In this document: positions 53,249 through 62,902 of the stretch, one piece after another
How the letters are laid out: each line of letters opens with the position of its first letter
Numbering within the stretch: position 1 is the stretch's first letter
Source of the DNA: Nocardia cyriacigeorgica GUH-2
GTDB taxonomy: Bacteria > Actinomycetota > Actinomycetes > Mycobacteriales > Mycobacteriaceae
DNA length: 64,000 nt
Reading direction: 5' to 3'
Assembly (NCBI RefSeq): GCF_000284035.1
Contig: NC_016887.1
Location: 4,402,001 to 4,466,000 of the forward strand
Notes under the pieces: generated by a model
Database searches by the model: none
Seen by the model: only the letters and a program-made list of their open reading frames with translations
What the model was told of the DNA's origin: nothing
Program-made: the position numbers and the translations under genes

Positions 53249-54205
53249 TCAGCCCTTGTGCGACTTGACCGCTTCGGTCAGCTGCGGGGCGACGTTGAAC
53301 AGGTCGCCCACGATGCCGTAGTCGGCGATCTCGAAGATCGGGGCCTCTTCGTCCTTGTTGACCGCGACGATGGTCTTCGAGGTCTGCATGCCGGCGCGGT
53401 GCTGGATGGCGCCGGAGATGCCCAGGGCGATGTAGAGCTGCGGGGAGACCGTCTTACCGGTCTGACCGACCTGGAACTGACCCGGGTAGTAGCCGGAGTC
53501 GACGGCGGCACGCGAGGCACCGACGGCGGCACCGAGCGAGTCGGCCAGCTGCTCGACGACCGAGAAGTTGTCGGCCGAACCGACACCGCGGCCACCGGAG
53601 ACCACGATGGCGGCCTCGGTGAGCTCCGGACGGTCACCGGCGACGACGGGCTCGCGCGAGGTCACCTTGACCACGCCCTCTTCCTGCGCCGGAACCTCGA
53701 CGGTGACCTTCTCGCCGGCACCGGCCTGCGGAGCGGCCTCGACCGCACCCGGGCGCACCGAGATCACCGGCACGTCGCCGGTGGCCTTGGCGTCGACGGT
53801 GAAGGCGCCACCGAAGATGGAGTGCACGACCGAGCCATCGGCGTTGACGCCGATGACGTCGACGAGCAGGCCGGAGCCGATGCGCGCGGCGAGGCGGCCC
53901 GACACCTCCTTGCCCTCGGCGGAGGCGGCGACGATGACGGCGGCGGGCGAAGCGGCCTCGACCAGGCCGGCCAGCACGTCGACCTTCGGGGTCACCAGGT
54001 AGTTGTCCACATCGTCGGACTCGGCGATGTAGATCTTCTCGGCGCCGGCCGCGGCGAGCGCGTCGGCCAGCTTCTCACCGGTGCCCGCGGTGCCCAGCAC
54101 CACGGCGGACGGCGAGCCCAGGGTACGGGCGGCGGTGATCAGTTCGGTGCTGACCTTCTTGACCGCACCGTCGGCGTGCTCGACGAGCACAAGTACTTCT
54201 GCCAT
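53249..54205 (-). CDS. etfA: Electron transfer flavoprotein alpha subunit
   Basis: A 318-residue FAD-binding subunit; carries electrons from acyl-CoA and other dehydrogenases toward the quinone pool. Conserved blocks are VVSGGRGVGSADNFSVVEQL, GQTGKTVSPQLYIALGISGA and QHRAGMQTSKTIVAVNKDEE. It is 35 bp downstream of etfB on the same strand. It matches fixB (Rv3028c). Confidence 0.97.
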   Translation of the reverse strand: MAEVLVLVEHADGAVKKVSTELITAARTLGSPSAVVLGTAGTGEKLADALAAAGAEKIYIAESDDVDNYLVTPKVDVLAGLVEAASPAAVIVAASAEGKEVSGRLAARIGSGLLVDVIGVNADGSVVHSIFGGAFTVDAKATGDVPVISVRPGAVEAAPQAGAGEKVTVEVPAQEEGVVKVTSREPVVAGDRPELTEAAIVVSGGRGVGSADNFSVVEQLADSLGAAVGASRAAVDSGYYPGQFQVGQTGKTVSPQLYIALGISGAIQHRAGMQTSKTIVAVNKDEEAPIFEIADYGIVGDLFNVAPQLTEAVKSHKG

Positions 54206-54240
54206 TTGTGTTCTCTCCTAAGCAGTCTCGTACGAGCGGA

Positions 54241-55026
54241 TCAGATGATCTTCTGACCGATGAGGTACTGGGCGATCTTGGTGCCGCCGTCGCCCTCGTC
54301 GGCGATCTTCTCGCCCGCGGTACGCGGGGGCTTCGGGGTCGAGGCGGTGACCGCGGTGCCCGCGTTGGCCACACCCACGGTGTCCGGGTCGATGCCCAGG
54401 TCGGCCAGGGTGAAGGTCTGCACTTCCTTCTTCTTGGCGGCCATGATGCCCTTGAAGGACGGGAAGCGCGGCTCGTTGATCTTCTCGGTGACCGAGACGA
54501 TGGCAGGCAGGTTGGCCTCGAGCTTGAACACGCCCTCGTCGGTCTCGCGCTCGCCGGTGATCTTGTCGCCGTCGACGGTCAGCTTGCGCAGGTGGGTCAG
54601 CTGCGGGATGCCCAGGTACTCGGCGATGATCGCGGGCACGGCACCGGCGCGGCCGTCGGTGGCCTCGTTACCGGCGATGACCAGCTCCACGCCTTCCACC
54701 TGGCCGAGCGCGCCGGCCAGCACCCACGCGGTCTGCACGGCGTCGGAGCCGTGGATCGCCGGGTCGTTGATGTGGATGGCCTTGTCGGCGCCCATGGACA
54801 GCGCCTTGCGGATGGCCTCGGTGGCGCGGTCGGGTCCGGCCGACAGCACGGTGACCTCGCCGCCCTGCGCCTCCTTGATCAGCAGCGCTTCCTCGACGGC
54901 GCGCTCGTTGATCTCGTCGAGCACCGCGTCGGCGGCCTCGCGGTCGAGGGTGAAGTCACCATCGGAGAGCTTGCGCTCGGACCAGGTGTCGGGAACCTGC
55001 TTGATGAGTACGACGATGTTCGGCAT
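54241..55026 (-). CDS. etfB: Electron transfer flavoprotein beta subunit
   Basis: A 261-residue AMP-binding partner of EtfA. It begins PNIVVLIKQVPDTWSE, with the conserved DEINERAVEEALLIKE and VIAGNEATDGRAGAVPAIIAEYL blocks. ATG 55026 is used because the family starts exactly there; the frame is open a little further upstream. It matches fixA (Rv3029c) and diverges from the methyltransferase operon. Confidence 0.97.
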   Translation of the reverse strand: MPNIVVLIKQVPDTWSERKLSDGDFTLDREAADAVLDEINERAVEEALLIKEAQGGEVTVLSAGPDRATEAIRKALSMGADKAIHINDPAIHGSDAVQTAWVLAGALGQVEGVELVIAGNEATDGRAGAVPAIIAEYLGIPQLTHLRKLTVDGDKITGERETDEGVFKLEANLPAIVSVTEKINEPRFPSFKGIMAAKKKEVQTFTLADLGIDPDTVGVANAGTAVTASTPKPPRTAGEKIADEGDGGTKIAQYLIGQKII

Positions 55027-55225
55027 CGGTCTTCGTCGACCTCCTGTTCTGGGTACACGGGTATGGGCGGTCGGTCGCACGATCCGGCGGGCCGTACGTC
55101 CATGTGAGTCGCTCAGGGCGTGACACTACCCTACGTTAAGTTACTGGTGGGTAACTTACTCCGCGAGGGCGCCGAACACCAGACCGGGAACAAGTTCACC
55201 GGCCCGTACCAGTAACGTCAGAACG

Positions 55226-56035
55226 ATGAGTGAGGCTGTGATTCCTGCCGCAGTAGGCGAACCGGCACCCATGACCGCCGCGACGCCGGGCGCACTCGAC
55301 CCGCTGCCGCTGACCGGCGAGCGCACCGTGCCTGGAATCGCCGAGGAAAACTACTGGTTCCGCAGGCACGAGATCGTCTACGCACGACTGCTCGAGCGCT
55401 GCGCAGGCAAGACTGTGCTCGAGGCCGGTTCCGGGGAGGGTTACGGCGCCGACATGATCGCCGGTGTCGCCACCCGGGTGATCGGGCTGGACTATGACGC
55501 GAGCGCGGTCGAGCACGTGCGCGCGCGATACCCGCGGGTGGAGATGATCCAGGGCAATCTCGCCGACCTGCCGCTGGAGGACGCCTCCGTCGACGTGGTG
55601 GTGAATTTCCAAGTGATCGAACATCTTTGGGATCAATCCCAGTTCCTGCGGGAATGCCTGCGGGTGCTGCGGCCCGGTGGCGAACTGCTGATCAGCACCC
55701 CGAACCGGATCACCTTCTCCCCCGGCCGCGACACCCCGCTCAACCCGTTCCACACCCGCGAGCTGAACGCCGCCGAACTCACCGAACTCCTCGTGGACGC
55801 CGGTTTCGAGGTGTCGCTGATGACGGGCGTGCATCACGGCCCGGCGCTGAAAGCCTTGGACGCCAAGCACGGTGGCTCGTTCATCGACGCGCAGATCGAG
55901 CGCGCGCTGGCCGGTGAGCCCTGGCCCGCCGAACTCACCGCCGACGTTGCCGCCGTCACCATCGACGATTTCGCCCTGACCCCCGACGACATCGATGCGA
56001 GCCTGGATCTGGTGGCCATCGCGGTGAAGCCTTGA
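55226..56035 (+). CDS. SAM-dependent methyltransferase (Rv3030 type)
   Basis: A 269-residue class I methyltransferase: motif I VLEAGSGEGYGADM, then VIGLDYDASAVEHVRARY and VVVNFQVIEHL. It is the first gene of an operon with a GH57 enzyme and a glycosyltransferase; its stop overlaps the next start (TTGA). In mycobacteria this cluster makes 6-O-methylglucosyl-containing lipopolysaccharide, and the methyltransferase probably methylates its glucose units. Confidence 0.9.
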   Translation: MSEAVIPAAVGEPAPMTAATPGALDPLPLTGERTVPGIAEENYWFRRHEIVYARLLERCAGKTVLEAGSGEGYGADMIAGVATRVIGLDYDASAVEHVRARYPRVEMIQGNLADLPLEDASVDVVVNFQVIEHLWDQSQFLRECLRVLRPGGELLISTPNRITFSPGRDTPLNPFHTRELNAAELTELLVDAGFEVSLMTGVHHGPALKALDAKHGGSFIDAQIERALAGEPWPAELTADVAAVTIDDFALTPDDIDASLDLVAIAVKP

Positions 56036-57570
56036 CCGACAACGCACAACCCGTGCCGGGCCAGTTCACCCTGGTCCTGCATTCGCATCTGCCCTGGCTG
56101 GCCCATCACGGCCGTTGGCCGGTGGGCGAGGAATGGCTCTACCAGTCCTGGGCGGCGTCCTATCTGCCGGTCGTCGAGGTCTTGAGAACCCTTGCCGCCG
56201 AAGGACGTTCGCATCTGCTGACCCTCGGCATCACGCCGGTGCTGGCGGCGCAGCTCGACGATCCGCATTGCCTGGCCGGTATGCATCACTGGCTGGGCAA
56301 TTGGCAGTTGCGCGCCGACGAAGCCGCCATGGCGGGCAATATCGCGCTAGGCCGCCACGAACACCGGTTGGCCGCGGCCGCGCTGGCGGAGTTCGAACAG
56401 CATTGGCGCCACGGCGCCGCGCCGGTGTGGCGGCAGCTGATCGATGCCGAGGCGATCGAACTGCTCGGCGGCCCGCTGGCCCATCCGTTCCAGCCGCTGC
56501 TCGACCCCCGGCTGCGCGAATTCCAGCTCACCGAGGGCCTGGCCGACGCCCGGCTGCGGTGGGGCCACACCCCGGCCGGGATCTGGGCGCCCGAATGCGG
56601 TTACACCCCCGGCATGGAGGTCGGCTACGACGCCGCGGGTGTGACGCATTTCATGGTCGACGGGCCCGCGCTGCGCGGCGATTCCAGCCTCGGACGCCCC
56701 GTGCGCGAGTCCGAGGTGGTGGCCTTCGGACGCGATCTGCAGGTCAGTTACCGGGTGTGGTCGCCCAAGTCCGGGTACCCGGGCCACAGCGCCTACCGCG
56801 ACTTCCATCACTACGACCACGCCACCGGTCTCAAACCCGCCCGGGTCACCGGCAAAACGGTCGCGGGACCGGACAAGGCGCCCTATGACCCCGAGCTGGC
56901 GGCCGCCGCGGTGCGCGCCGACGTCGACGACTTCGTGGCCACGGTGCGCGAACGGCTCATCACCGAATCGGCGCGGATCGGACGGCCGGCACTGGTGGTG
57001 GCGGCGTTCGACACCGAACTGTTCGGACACTGGTGGCACGAGGGTCCGCAGTGGCTGGCCCAGGTGCTGCGCGCGCTGCCCGAGGCGGGCGTCACCGTCG
57101 GCACGCTGGCCGACGCGCGGGCCGGCGGGTACGTCGGCGAGCCGGTGCAGCTGACCGATTCGTCCTGGGGCTCGGGTAAGGACTGGCGGGTCTGGGCCGG
57201 CGATCAGGTGCGTGACCTGGTGGAACTCAACGACGACGTCGTCGCCCTTGCCTTGGACACGGTCGATAAGATGCGCGCGGAATCCTCGGCGACCGGCCGC
57301 GACCAGGTGGCCGATCAGCTACTGCGCGAGGCCATCCTGACCGTGTCCAGCGACTGGGCCTTCATGGTCAGCAAGGACTCCGCCGCCGGGTACGCCCGCG
57401 AACGCGCACATCAGCACGCGCATGCCGTCCGCGAAATCGCGGCGGCCGTCGGGGCCGGTCAGCTCGCCAAAGCACGGCAGTTGGCGGCAGGATGGGGGGC
57501 GGCCGACGGATTCTTCCCGGCCCTGGACGCGCGCCGTTTGCGCGCTGCCACCGCAGAAGGACATACATGA
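56032..57570 (+). CDS. GH57 1,4-alpha-glucan branching enzyme (Rv3031 type)
   Basis: A 512-residue glycoside hydrolase family 57 protein. The N-terminal block is FTLVLHSHLPWLAHHGRWPV, the nucleophile block is GIWAPECGYTPGMEVG, and the acid block is FDTELFGHWWHEGP. It probably makes branches in the methylglucose polysaccharide. The TTG start overlaps the upstream stop, and its own stop overlaps the next ATG, so three genes are coupled. Confidence 0.92.
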   Translation: MTDNAQPVPGQFTLVLHSHLPWLAHHGRWPVGEEWLYQSWAASYLPVVEVLRTLAAEGRSHLLTLGITPVLAAQLDDPHCLAGMHHWLGNWQLRADEAAMAGNIALGRHEHRLAAAALAEFEQHWRHGAAPVWRQLIDAEAIELLGGPLAHPFQPLLDPRLREFQLTEGLADARLRWGHTPAGIWAPECGYTPGMEVGYDAAGVTHFMVDGPALRGDSSLGRPVRESEVVAFGRDLQVSYRVWSPKSGYPGHSAYRDFHHYDHATGLKPARVTGKTVAGPDKAPYDPELAAAAVRADVDDFVATVRERLITESARIGRPALVVAAFDTELFGHWWHEGPQWLAQVLRALPEAGVTVGTLADARAGGYVGEPVQLTDSSWGSGKDWRVWAGDQVRDLVELNDDVVALALDTVDKMRAESSATGRDQVADQLLREAILTVSSDWAFMVSKDSAAGYARERAHQHAHAVREIAAAVGAGQLAKARQLAAGWGAADGFFPALDARRLRAATAEGHT

Positions 57571-58829
57571 AGATCTTGATGGTGTCGTGGGAGTACCCGC
57601 CGGTCGTCGTCGGCGGGCTGGGCCGGCACGTCCATCATCTGGCCACCGAGCTCGCTGCCGCAGGCCACGAGGTGGTCGTGCTGGCGCGCCGCCCCACCGG
57701 CACCGATCCGTCGACCCATCCCACACACTCCTACATCGCCGACGGCGTGCTGGTGGTCGCCGTCGCCGAGGACCCGCCGTTCTTCGATTTCGGCGAGGAC
57801 ATGCTGGCGTGGACGCTGGCGATGGGCCACGCCATGGTGCGCGCGGGCGTGGCGCTGAACAAGCCGGGTATCGGCGAGGGCTGGACACCCGATGTGGTGC
57901 ACGCCCACGACTGGCTGGTGGCCCATCCCGCCATCGCGCTGGCCGAGTACTACGACGTGCCGCTGGTGTCGACCATTCACGCCACCGAGGCCGGACGCCA
58001 CAGCGGCTGGGTCTCCGGCAAGGTGAACCGCCAGGTGCATTCGGTGGAGTGGTGGCTGGCCAACGAATCCGACGCCCTCATCACCTGCTCGACGTCGATG
58101 CAGGACGAGGTGGAACGGCTCTACCAGCCCGACCGCATCCCGCTCACCGTCATCCGCAACGGCATCGACGTCGGCGCCTGGACCTTCCGGCCGCGCCCGC
58201 CCCGCAGCGGCCCGCCGCGGCTGCTGTATGTGGGCAGGCTGGAATACGAGAAGGGCGTGCAGGATGCGATCGCCGCGCTGCCGCGGATCCGGCGCGCCCA
58301 TCCCGGCACCACGCTCACCGTCGCCGGTGTGGGCACCCAGTTCGAATGGTTGCGCGAGCGGGCCCGGGTGCACCGGGTGGCGCGGGCGGTGAATTTCGCC
58401 GGCCAGCTCGACCACGCCGAACTGCTCGGCTGGCTGCACGGCGCCGACGCCATCGTGCTGCCCAGCCGCTACGAACCGTTCGGCATCGTCGCACTCGAGG
58501 CGGCCGCGGCGGGGACTCCGCTGGTCACCTCCACCGCCGGTGGGCTCGGCGAGGCCGTGATCGACGGGGTGACCGGCGCGTCGTTCGAACCGGCCGACGT
58601 GGACGGGCTCGTCCAGGCCGTGCGCGCGGTGCTCGACGATCCGGCCGCCGCCCAGGAACGCGCCTACGCCGCCCGCGAGCGGCTGACCGCCGATTTCGCC
58701 TGGGATGTGGTGGCCGCCGAAACCGCGCAGGTGTATCAGGCCGCCAAGCGCCGGGTGCGCACCCCGCTCGGCCGGCCGGTGATCACCATGCGCCCGCTAC
58801 CCGAACGCGATCCGAGCCAGCCGGTCTGA
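57567..58829 (+). CDS. GT4 alpha-1,4-glucosyltransferase (Rv3032 type)
   Basis: A 420-residue glycosyltransferase. It begins MKILMVSWEYPPVVVGGLGR, the glycogen-synthase-like donor loop. Acceptor and donor motifs are VVHAHDWLVAHPA, LLYVGRLEYEKGV and PSRYEPFGIVALEAAAAGTP. It extends the glucan chain of methylglucose lipopolysaccharide in mycobacteria. ATG 57567 overlaps the previous stop (ATGA). Confidence 0.94.
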   Translation: MKILMVSWEYPPVVVGGLGRHVHHLATELAAAGHEVVVLARRPTGTDPSTHPTHSYIADGVLVVAVAEDPPFFDFGEDMLAWTLAMGHAMVRAGVALNKPGIGEGWTPDVVHAHDWLVAHPAIALAEYYDVPLVSTIHATEAGRHSGWVSGKVNRQVHSVEWWLANESDALITCSTSMQDEVERLYQPDRIPLTVIRNGIDVGAWTFRPRPPRSGPPRLLYVGRLEYEKGVQDAIAALPRIRRAHPGTTLTVAGVGTQFEWLRERARVHRVARAVNFAGQLDHAELLGWLHGADAIVLPSRYEPFGIVALEAAAAGTPLVTSTAGGLGEAVIDGVTGASFEPADVDGLVQAVRAVLDDPAAAQERAYAARERLTADFAWDVVAAETAQVYQAAKRRVRTPLGRPVITMRPLPERDPSQPV

Positions 58830-58836
58830 CCGGCCG

Positions 58837-60171
58837 TCACTCCTGCGGCGCGAAGACGAAGATCTCGCCGATCCGGGTCGCCACGACCACCTCACCGTCG
58901 GCGCTCACCGAGGTGCCCGTGGTGGTCCCCTGTGCGCCCGGCAGCACATCGGAATCAAGGGTCTGACCGGTCTCGGTGTCGAAGGTGATCAGGTTGAGGC
59001 CCTCGCCGATGGCGGCGACGGTGTAGCCGGTGTGGCCCGCGGTCTGGGCCGGGGTGCCACGGTGGCCGAGATCCTTACGCTCCCAGACCTGTTCGACGGT
59101 GTCGCCGTTGTCGCGCAGGGCGAGCAGATAGCCGTCGTCGCCGGCCGGGATGATCAGCCCGTCGTCGGAAACCGAGATGCCGCGGCGCGGGGTCCACTCC
59201 AGCGGATGCACCCATTTGGTGCTGCCTTCCAGCGCGTCCACGGCGATGAGCCGGTCGCTGTTGTCGCCGACGTAGACCGTTCGCCCGTCCGCCGACAGCG
59301 CCGGGCTGGTGGCGCTGCCACCCTCGAGCATCTCCGCGCTCCACAGCTGCTCGACCTCGCCGTCGGCGTAGCGCAACGCCACCAGCGAGGCGCGGGCCTC
59401 ACCCGGACGCCACACCGTCGCGTAGAAACGGCCCGATGCGGTGTCGATGGGCGAGACATTGGCGACCGCGCACTGCGGGCCGCCGGTGGGGCAGTCGGCC
59501 AGGCCGTCACCCGACGGCGGCCAGCTCAGCGCGGGAAGCTCCAGATAGTCGGGCTGGCCGAGCAGCTGCATGGTGGGCACCAAGCGCTGGCCGGTCTGCC
59601 GCGACAGCACATCGACCTGACCGGCCTGGGTGATGGTGAGCAGATTGCTGTCGCCGGTGAACTGCAACGACACCGGCACACCGGCGACCGCGGTGCGCCA
59701 GCGCGGCTGACCGAGGTAGTTCATCGACGTCACGCCGCTGTCGTCGCCGACGTAGACGTTGGTGAGGCCGTCGATCACCGTCGGCGACGAGACCGCGTTC
59801 GGCCCCATCGGATTACAGAACCGCTTGCGCCCGGTGGGCATCTGGAAGGAGAAGATATTGCAGCCCGACGGCGTGCGGGTGGTGACGAACATCTGTCCCT
59901 CGGCCGCCACCCCGACCGGCGTCGCGATCGGCCCGCCCACCGGACGCGACCACTGCAGCTCGACCGCGTGCGCGCCGGTGACCGGGCTGGTGCCGCTGTT
60001 GCGGGCGTCGTGATGGGGGCCCGGCCAGCCGAGTCCGGGGCCGACGGTGATGTCGTCGACGTCGGTGCCGCAGCCGGTGAGCACCACCGCGCCCACCGCG
60101 AGTAGCGCCGCCGCCGTCTGCGCCCGCAGCCGTGGCCGGCCGGATACAGCTCGTACGCCGCCGCTTCGCAC
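58837..60171 (-). CDS. PQQ-propeller lipoprotein (Rv3035 type)
   Basis: A 444-residue exported protein. The signal peptide ends in LTGC (lipobox, about residue 34). The rest is a beta-propeller of PQQ/WD-like blades (ATPVGVAAEGQMFVTTRT, SSPTVIDGLTNVYVGDD, SPALSADGRTVYVGDNSDRL). Such proteins act as scaffolds in the envelope. GTG 60171 has AAGGAGAG upstream. It converges on the glycosyltransferase with a 7-bp gap. Confidence 0.88.
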   Translation of the reverse strand: MRSGGVRAVSGRPRLRAQTAAALLAVGAVVLTGCGTDVDDITVGPGLGWPGPHHDARNSGTSPVTGAHAVELQWSRPVGGPIATPVGVAAEGQMFVTTRTPSGCNIFSFQMPTGRKRFCNPMGPNAVSSPTVIDGLTNVYVGDDSGVTSMNYLGQPRWRTAVAGVPVSLQFTGDSNLLTITQAGQVDVLSRQTGQRLVPTMQLLGQPDYLELPALSWPPSGDGLADCPTGGPQCAVANVSPIDTASGRFYATVWRPGEARASLVALRYADGEVEQLWSAEMLEGGSATSPALSADGRTVYVGDNSDRLIAVDALEGSTKWVHPLEWTPRRGISVSDDGLIIPAGDDGYLLALRDNGDTVEQVWERKDLGHRGTPAQTAGHTGYTVAAIGEGLNLITFDTETGQTLDSDVLPGAQGTTTGTSVSADGEVVVATRIGEIFVFAPQE

Positions 60172-60323
60172 CTGCTGCTCTCCTTCACACGCGATCTGCC
60201 GTGATCAACTCCCCGCGCGCCCGCGCGTGCCAGTGAGGTTAGCCGACGGGTATCGATCCGCTCGGGGCAGCACGTCAGTAGGCTGTGTGCGCGATAGGCG
60301 GACACACGACGGGAGAGCAGTTC

Positions 60324-61073
60324 GTGACGAGCATGTGGGGCGCACCGTTGCGTTCACGGTGGCGGGGATCGCGGCGCCGCGATCCACAGCAGGCGCGTTT
60401 CCTTACCCTGGCCTCGCTGCGCTGGGTGATCGCCAACCGGGCCTACACGCCGTGGTATCTGGTGCGCTACTACCGGCTGTTCAAGTTCCGGCTGACCAAC
60501 CCGCATATCGTCTTGCGCGGCATGGTGTTCCTCGGCCGCAATGTGGAGATCCACGCGACGCCGGAGCTGGGCCGGATGGAGATCGGCCGCTGGGTGCACA
60601 TCGGCGACGGCAACGCCATCCGCTGCCATGAGGGCTCGCTGCGCATCGGCGACAAGGTGGTCTTCGGCAAGGACAACGTCGTCAATACCTACCTCGATAT
60701 CGAGATCGGCGAATCGACGCTGGTCGCGGACTGGTGCTACATCTGCGACTTCGACCACAAGATGGACGACATCACCATGCCGATCAAGGATCAGGGCATC
60801 GTGAAGAGCCCGGTCCGCATCGGCCCCGACACCTGGATCGCCGCCAAGGTGACGGTGCTGCGCGAGACCCGCGTCGGCCGTGGCTGTGTGCTCGGTGCAC
60901 ACGCGGTGGTGAAGGGCGAGATCCCCGATTACTCCATCGCTGTCGGCGCACCGGCGAAGGTGGTCAAGAACCGCAAGGCGGCGTGGGAATCCGGAGCCGA
61001 GCAGCGCGCGGCCTACCTGGCGGCGCTCGAGGACATCGAACGCAAGAAGAACGGCGCCCCCGCCGGGGCATGA
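60324..61073 (+). CDS. Hexapeptide-repeat acyltransferase (Rv3034c type)
   Basis: A 249-residue protein with a basic, partly hydrophobic N-terminus and a left-handed beta-helix of hexapeptide repeats from about residue 75 (IEIGESTLVADWCYIC, IGPDTWIAAKVTVLRETRVG, GCVLGAHAVVKGEIPDYSIA). The end resembles maltose or galactoside O-acetyltransferases. It may acylate the methylglucose polymer made by the neighbouring operon; this is inferred. GTG 60324 has GGGAGAG upstream. Confidence 0.88.
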   Translation: MTSMWGAPLRSRWRGSRRRDPQQARFLTLASLRWVIANRAYTPWYLVRYYRLFKFRLTNPHIVLRGMVFLGRNVEIHATPELGRMEIGRWVHIGDGNAIRCHEGSLRIGDKVVFGKDNVVNTYLDIEIGESTLVADWCYICDFDHKMDDITMPIKDQGIVKSPVRIGPDTWIAAKVTVLRETRVGRGCVLGAHAVVKGEIPDYSIAVGAPAKVVKNRKAAWESGAEQRAAYLAALEDIERKKNGAPAGA

Positions 61074-61141
61074 GCCCGCCACCCGCGCGGGCCGGCTGAT
61101 GTAGCGCCCGGTTGTCGGACCGATCCATTACCGTCTGCCCC

Positions 61142-61690
61142 ATGACGAGGTACGCGGCGCTGTTGCGCGGGATCGCCCCGATGAACCCGAACATGACCAA
61201 TGACAAGCTCCGAGGCGTGTTCACCGGGCTCGGTTTCGAGGCGGTCGCCTCGGTGGTGTCGAGCGGCAATATCGTCTTCCGCACCGCCGAGACCGATCCG
61301 GCCGAGCTCGAAGACCGGATCCAGCAGGGCCTCAACCAGGAGCTCGGCATTCCGGGCGGCACCATCCTGCGCGACTACGACGAGCTGCGCGCCCTGCTGG
61401 ACTCCGACCCGTTCGAGGGGCTCACCCACGGACGCGGCACCTACCTCACCGCGACGTTCCTCAAGAGCACCAGCACCGAGCCGATCGAGCTACCCGAGAA
61501 TCCCGATCCGCTCACCCGCGTCGTCGGCTACGACCCCGCCGCCCGCGTCTTCCTGTTCGTCGTCGACAACAGCACGCCCCGCACACCCGATTTCATGGCG
61601 TGGCTGGAACGCACCTACGGCAAGGACATCACCACCCGCACCTGGCTGACGGTGCAGCGGGTGGTGAAGAAGATGGAAGCGATCGGCTAG
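61142..61690 (+). CDS. DUF1697 protein
   Basis: A 182-residue protein of the DUF1697 family: YAALLRGIAPMNPNMTNDKL, VVSSGNIVFRT, and NSTPRTPDFMAWLERTYGKD then TTRTWLTVQRV. The function of the family is unknown. ATG 61142 fits the family start; the frame is open 30 bp further upstream. There is little room for a ribosome site, so it may be leaderless. Confidence 0.88.
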   Translation: MTRYAALLRGIAPMNPNMTNDKLRGVFTGLGFEAVASVVSSGNIVFRTAETDPAELEDRIQQGLNQELGIPGGTILRDYDELRALLDSDPFEGLTHGRGTYLTATFLKSTSTEPIELPENPDPLTRVVGYDPAARVFLFVVDNSTPRTPDFMAWLERTYGKDITTRTWLTVQRVVKKMEAIG

Positions 61691-61694
61691 CGCC

Positions 61695-61728
61695 CGCCTC
61701 GCGACGGTCCCGGCACAGTCGTGAGGCG
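61695..61728. terminator. Hairpin between convergent genes
   Basis: CGCCTCGCGAC / GTCGTGAGGCG, an 11-bp stem with one mismatch and a 12-nt loop, 4 bp past the DUF1697 stop and just before the stop of the convergent methyltransferase. Confidence 0.6.
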
Positions 61729-61735
61729 CCCGGCG

Positions 61736-62902
61736 TTATCGAGCGGACGCGGCCGCACACAGGAACACGGTCGCGTCGCGGCCGATGCGGGTGATCACGA
61801 GCGTATGCGGCTGCGAGCCCGCAGGTTTCAGGCGACGGCGCAGCTGATCGGGATCGACGTCGACGCCGCGCACCAGGATTTCCAACGCGCCACAATCACG
61901 GCTACGCAGTTCGGCCCGCAGCAACTTCTCCCGGAAGGCGAGCCGGTCGAGCACGCGGAAGCCGCGCACACCGTCGGGCACCCGGTCGCCGGTGAGGTAG
62001 GCGATACGCGGGTCCAGCTGCCACAGGCCGTGTTTCGCGGCGTAGTGGCGGACGAGACCCGCGCGAACGACGGCACCGTCGGGATCGATGATCCACTCCC
62101 CCGGCTCCCGCTCCGGGATCTCGTCGGATTCGGCGTCGGTGAGGGTGGTGGCGCGGCCGGTGGACGACAGCACGGTCGCGCGACGGCTGACGCCGTGCTC
62201 GGTCAGCCCCGCAGACCATAGGCAGGCTTCCCGGACCGCACCGTCCAGCGACACCACCTCGACCTCGCCCGGCCAGTCGAGGGCATCGAAATCCAGTCCG
62301 GGAGCACACTTCACGGCCATATCGCGGCCGGAATAGGCAGCGAGCAGATCGGGCAACGGTGGCTGCAGCTTCGCCGGGTCGTGGGTGCGTTTGCCGTCGG
62401 CCCGTCGCGCCGGGTCGGCGATGATCACCGTGTCACGGCTACAGGGGACCAGCGCGTCGGCTCGGGCCAGTACAGCGCCCCGACCGACATTGTGCTGCGC
62501 CATCGCGAGGCGAACCTCGTCCAGATCGCTGCCGATCACCGCCGGGCACACGCGCGCCAGCTCGGCCAGTTCGGCGCCGATCGAGCAGGTCACATCGTGC
62601 ACCGCACGACCGGCGAGCCGGGTGGCTCGATGCCGCGCGACCAACGTCGGGGTGGCCTGCTGGAGGGCGTCGTCGGTGAACAGCCACTCCCCCGCATCGG
62701 CGAGTTTGGCGACGGCCCGGCGGCGCAGCCGCACGGTCTCGATCAGTGCCGCCGCCCGGTCGCCGTGGTCGCGGCGCACCCGCTCGAGATCCCGCAGGTG
62801 CGTCGCCGGGGTCAGCTCCAGCCGGTCCACGTCGGCCAGTGCGGCGGCGCCCGCCGCACCGGCCAGGAAGACGACGTCCTCGTGGCTGAAGCCGTAACCC
62901 AC
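61736..62902 (-). CDS. THUMP-like/class I methyltransferase (Rv3037c type)
   Basis: A 388-residue protein. The SAM-binding region is VHDVTCSIGAELAELAR, with GSDLDEVRLAMAQHN and VIIADPARRADGKRTHDP. The C-terminal domain ends in ALEILVRGVDVDPDQLRRR and resembles the THUMP-associated part of RNA methyltransferases. GTG 62902 overlaps the upstream stop (TAGTG), so it is coupled to the next gene; the frame is open further upstream. The substrate is unknown, possibly RNA. Confidence 0.85.
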   Translation of the reverse strand: MGYGFSHEDVVFLAGAAGAAALADVDRLELTPATHLRDLERVRRDHGDRAAALIETVRLRRRAVAKLADAGEWLFTDDALQQATPTLVARHRATRLAGRAVHDVTCSIGAELAELARVCPAVIGSDLDEVRLAMAQHNVGRGAVLARADALVPCSRDTVIIADPARRADGKRTHDPAKLQPPLPDLLAAYSGRDMAVKCAPGLDFDALDWPGEVEVVSLDGAVREACLWSAGLTEHGVSRRATVLSSTGRATTLTDAESDEIPEREPGEWIIDPDGAVVRAGLVRHYAAKHGLWQLDPRIAYLTGDRVPDGVRGFRVLDRLAFREKLLRAELRSRDCGALEILVRGVDVDPDQLRRRLKPAGSQPHTLVITRIGRDATVFLCAAASAR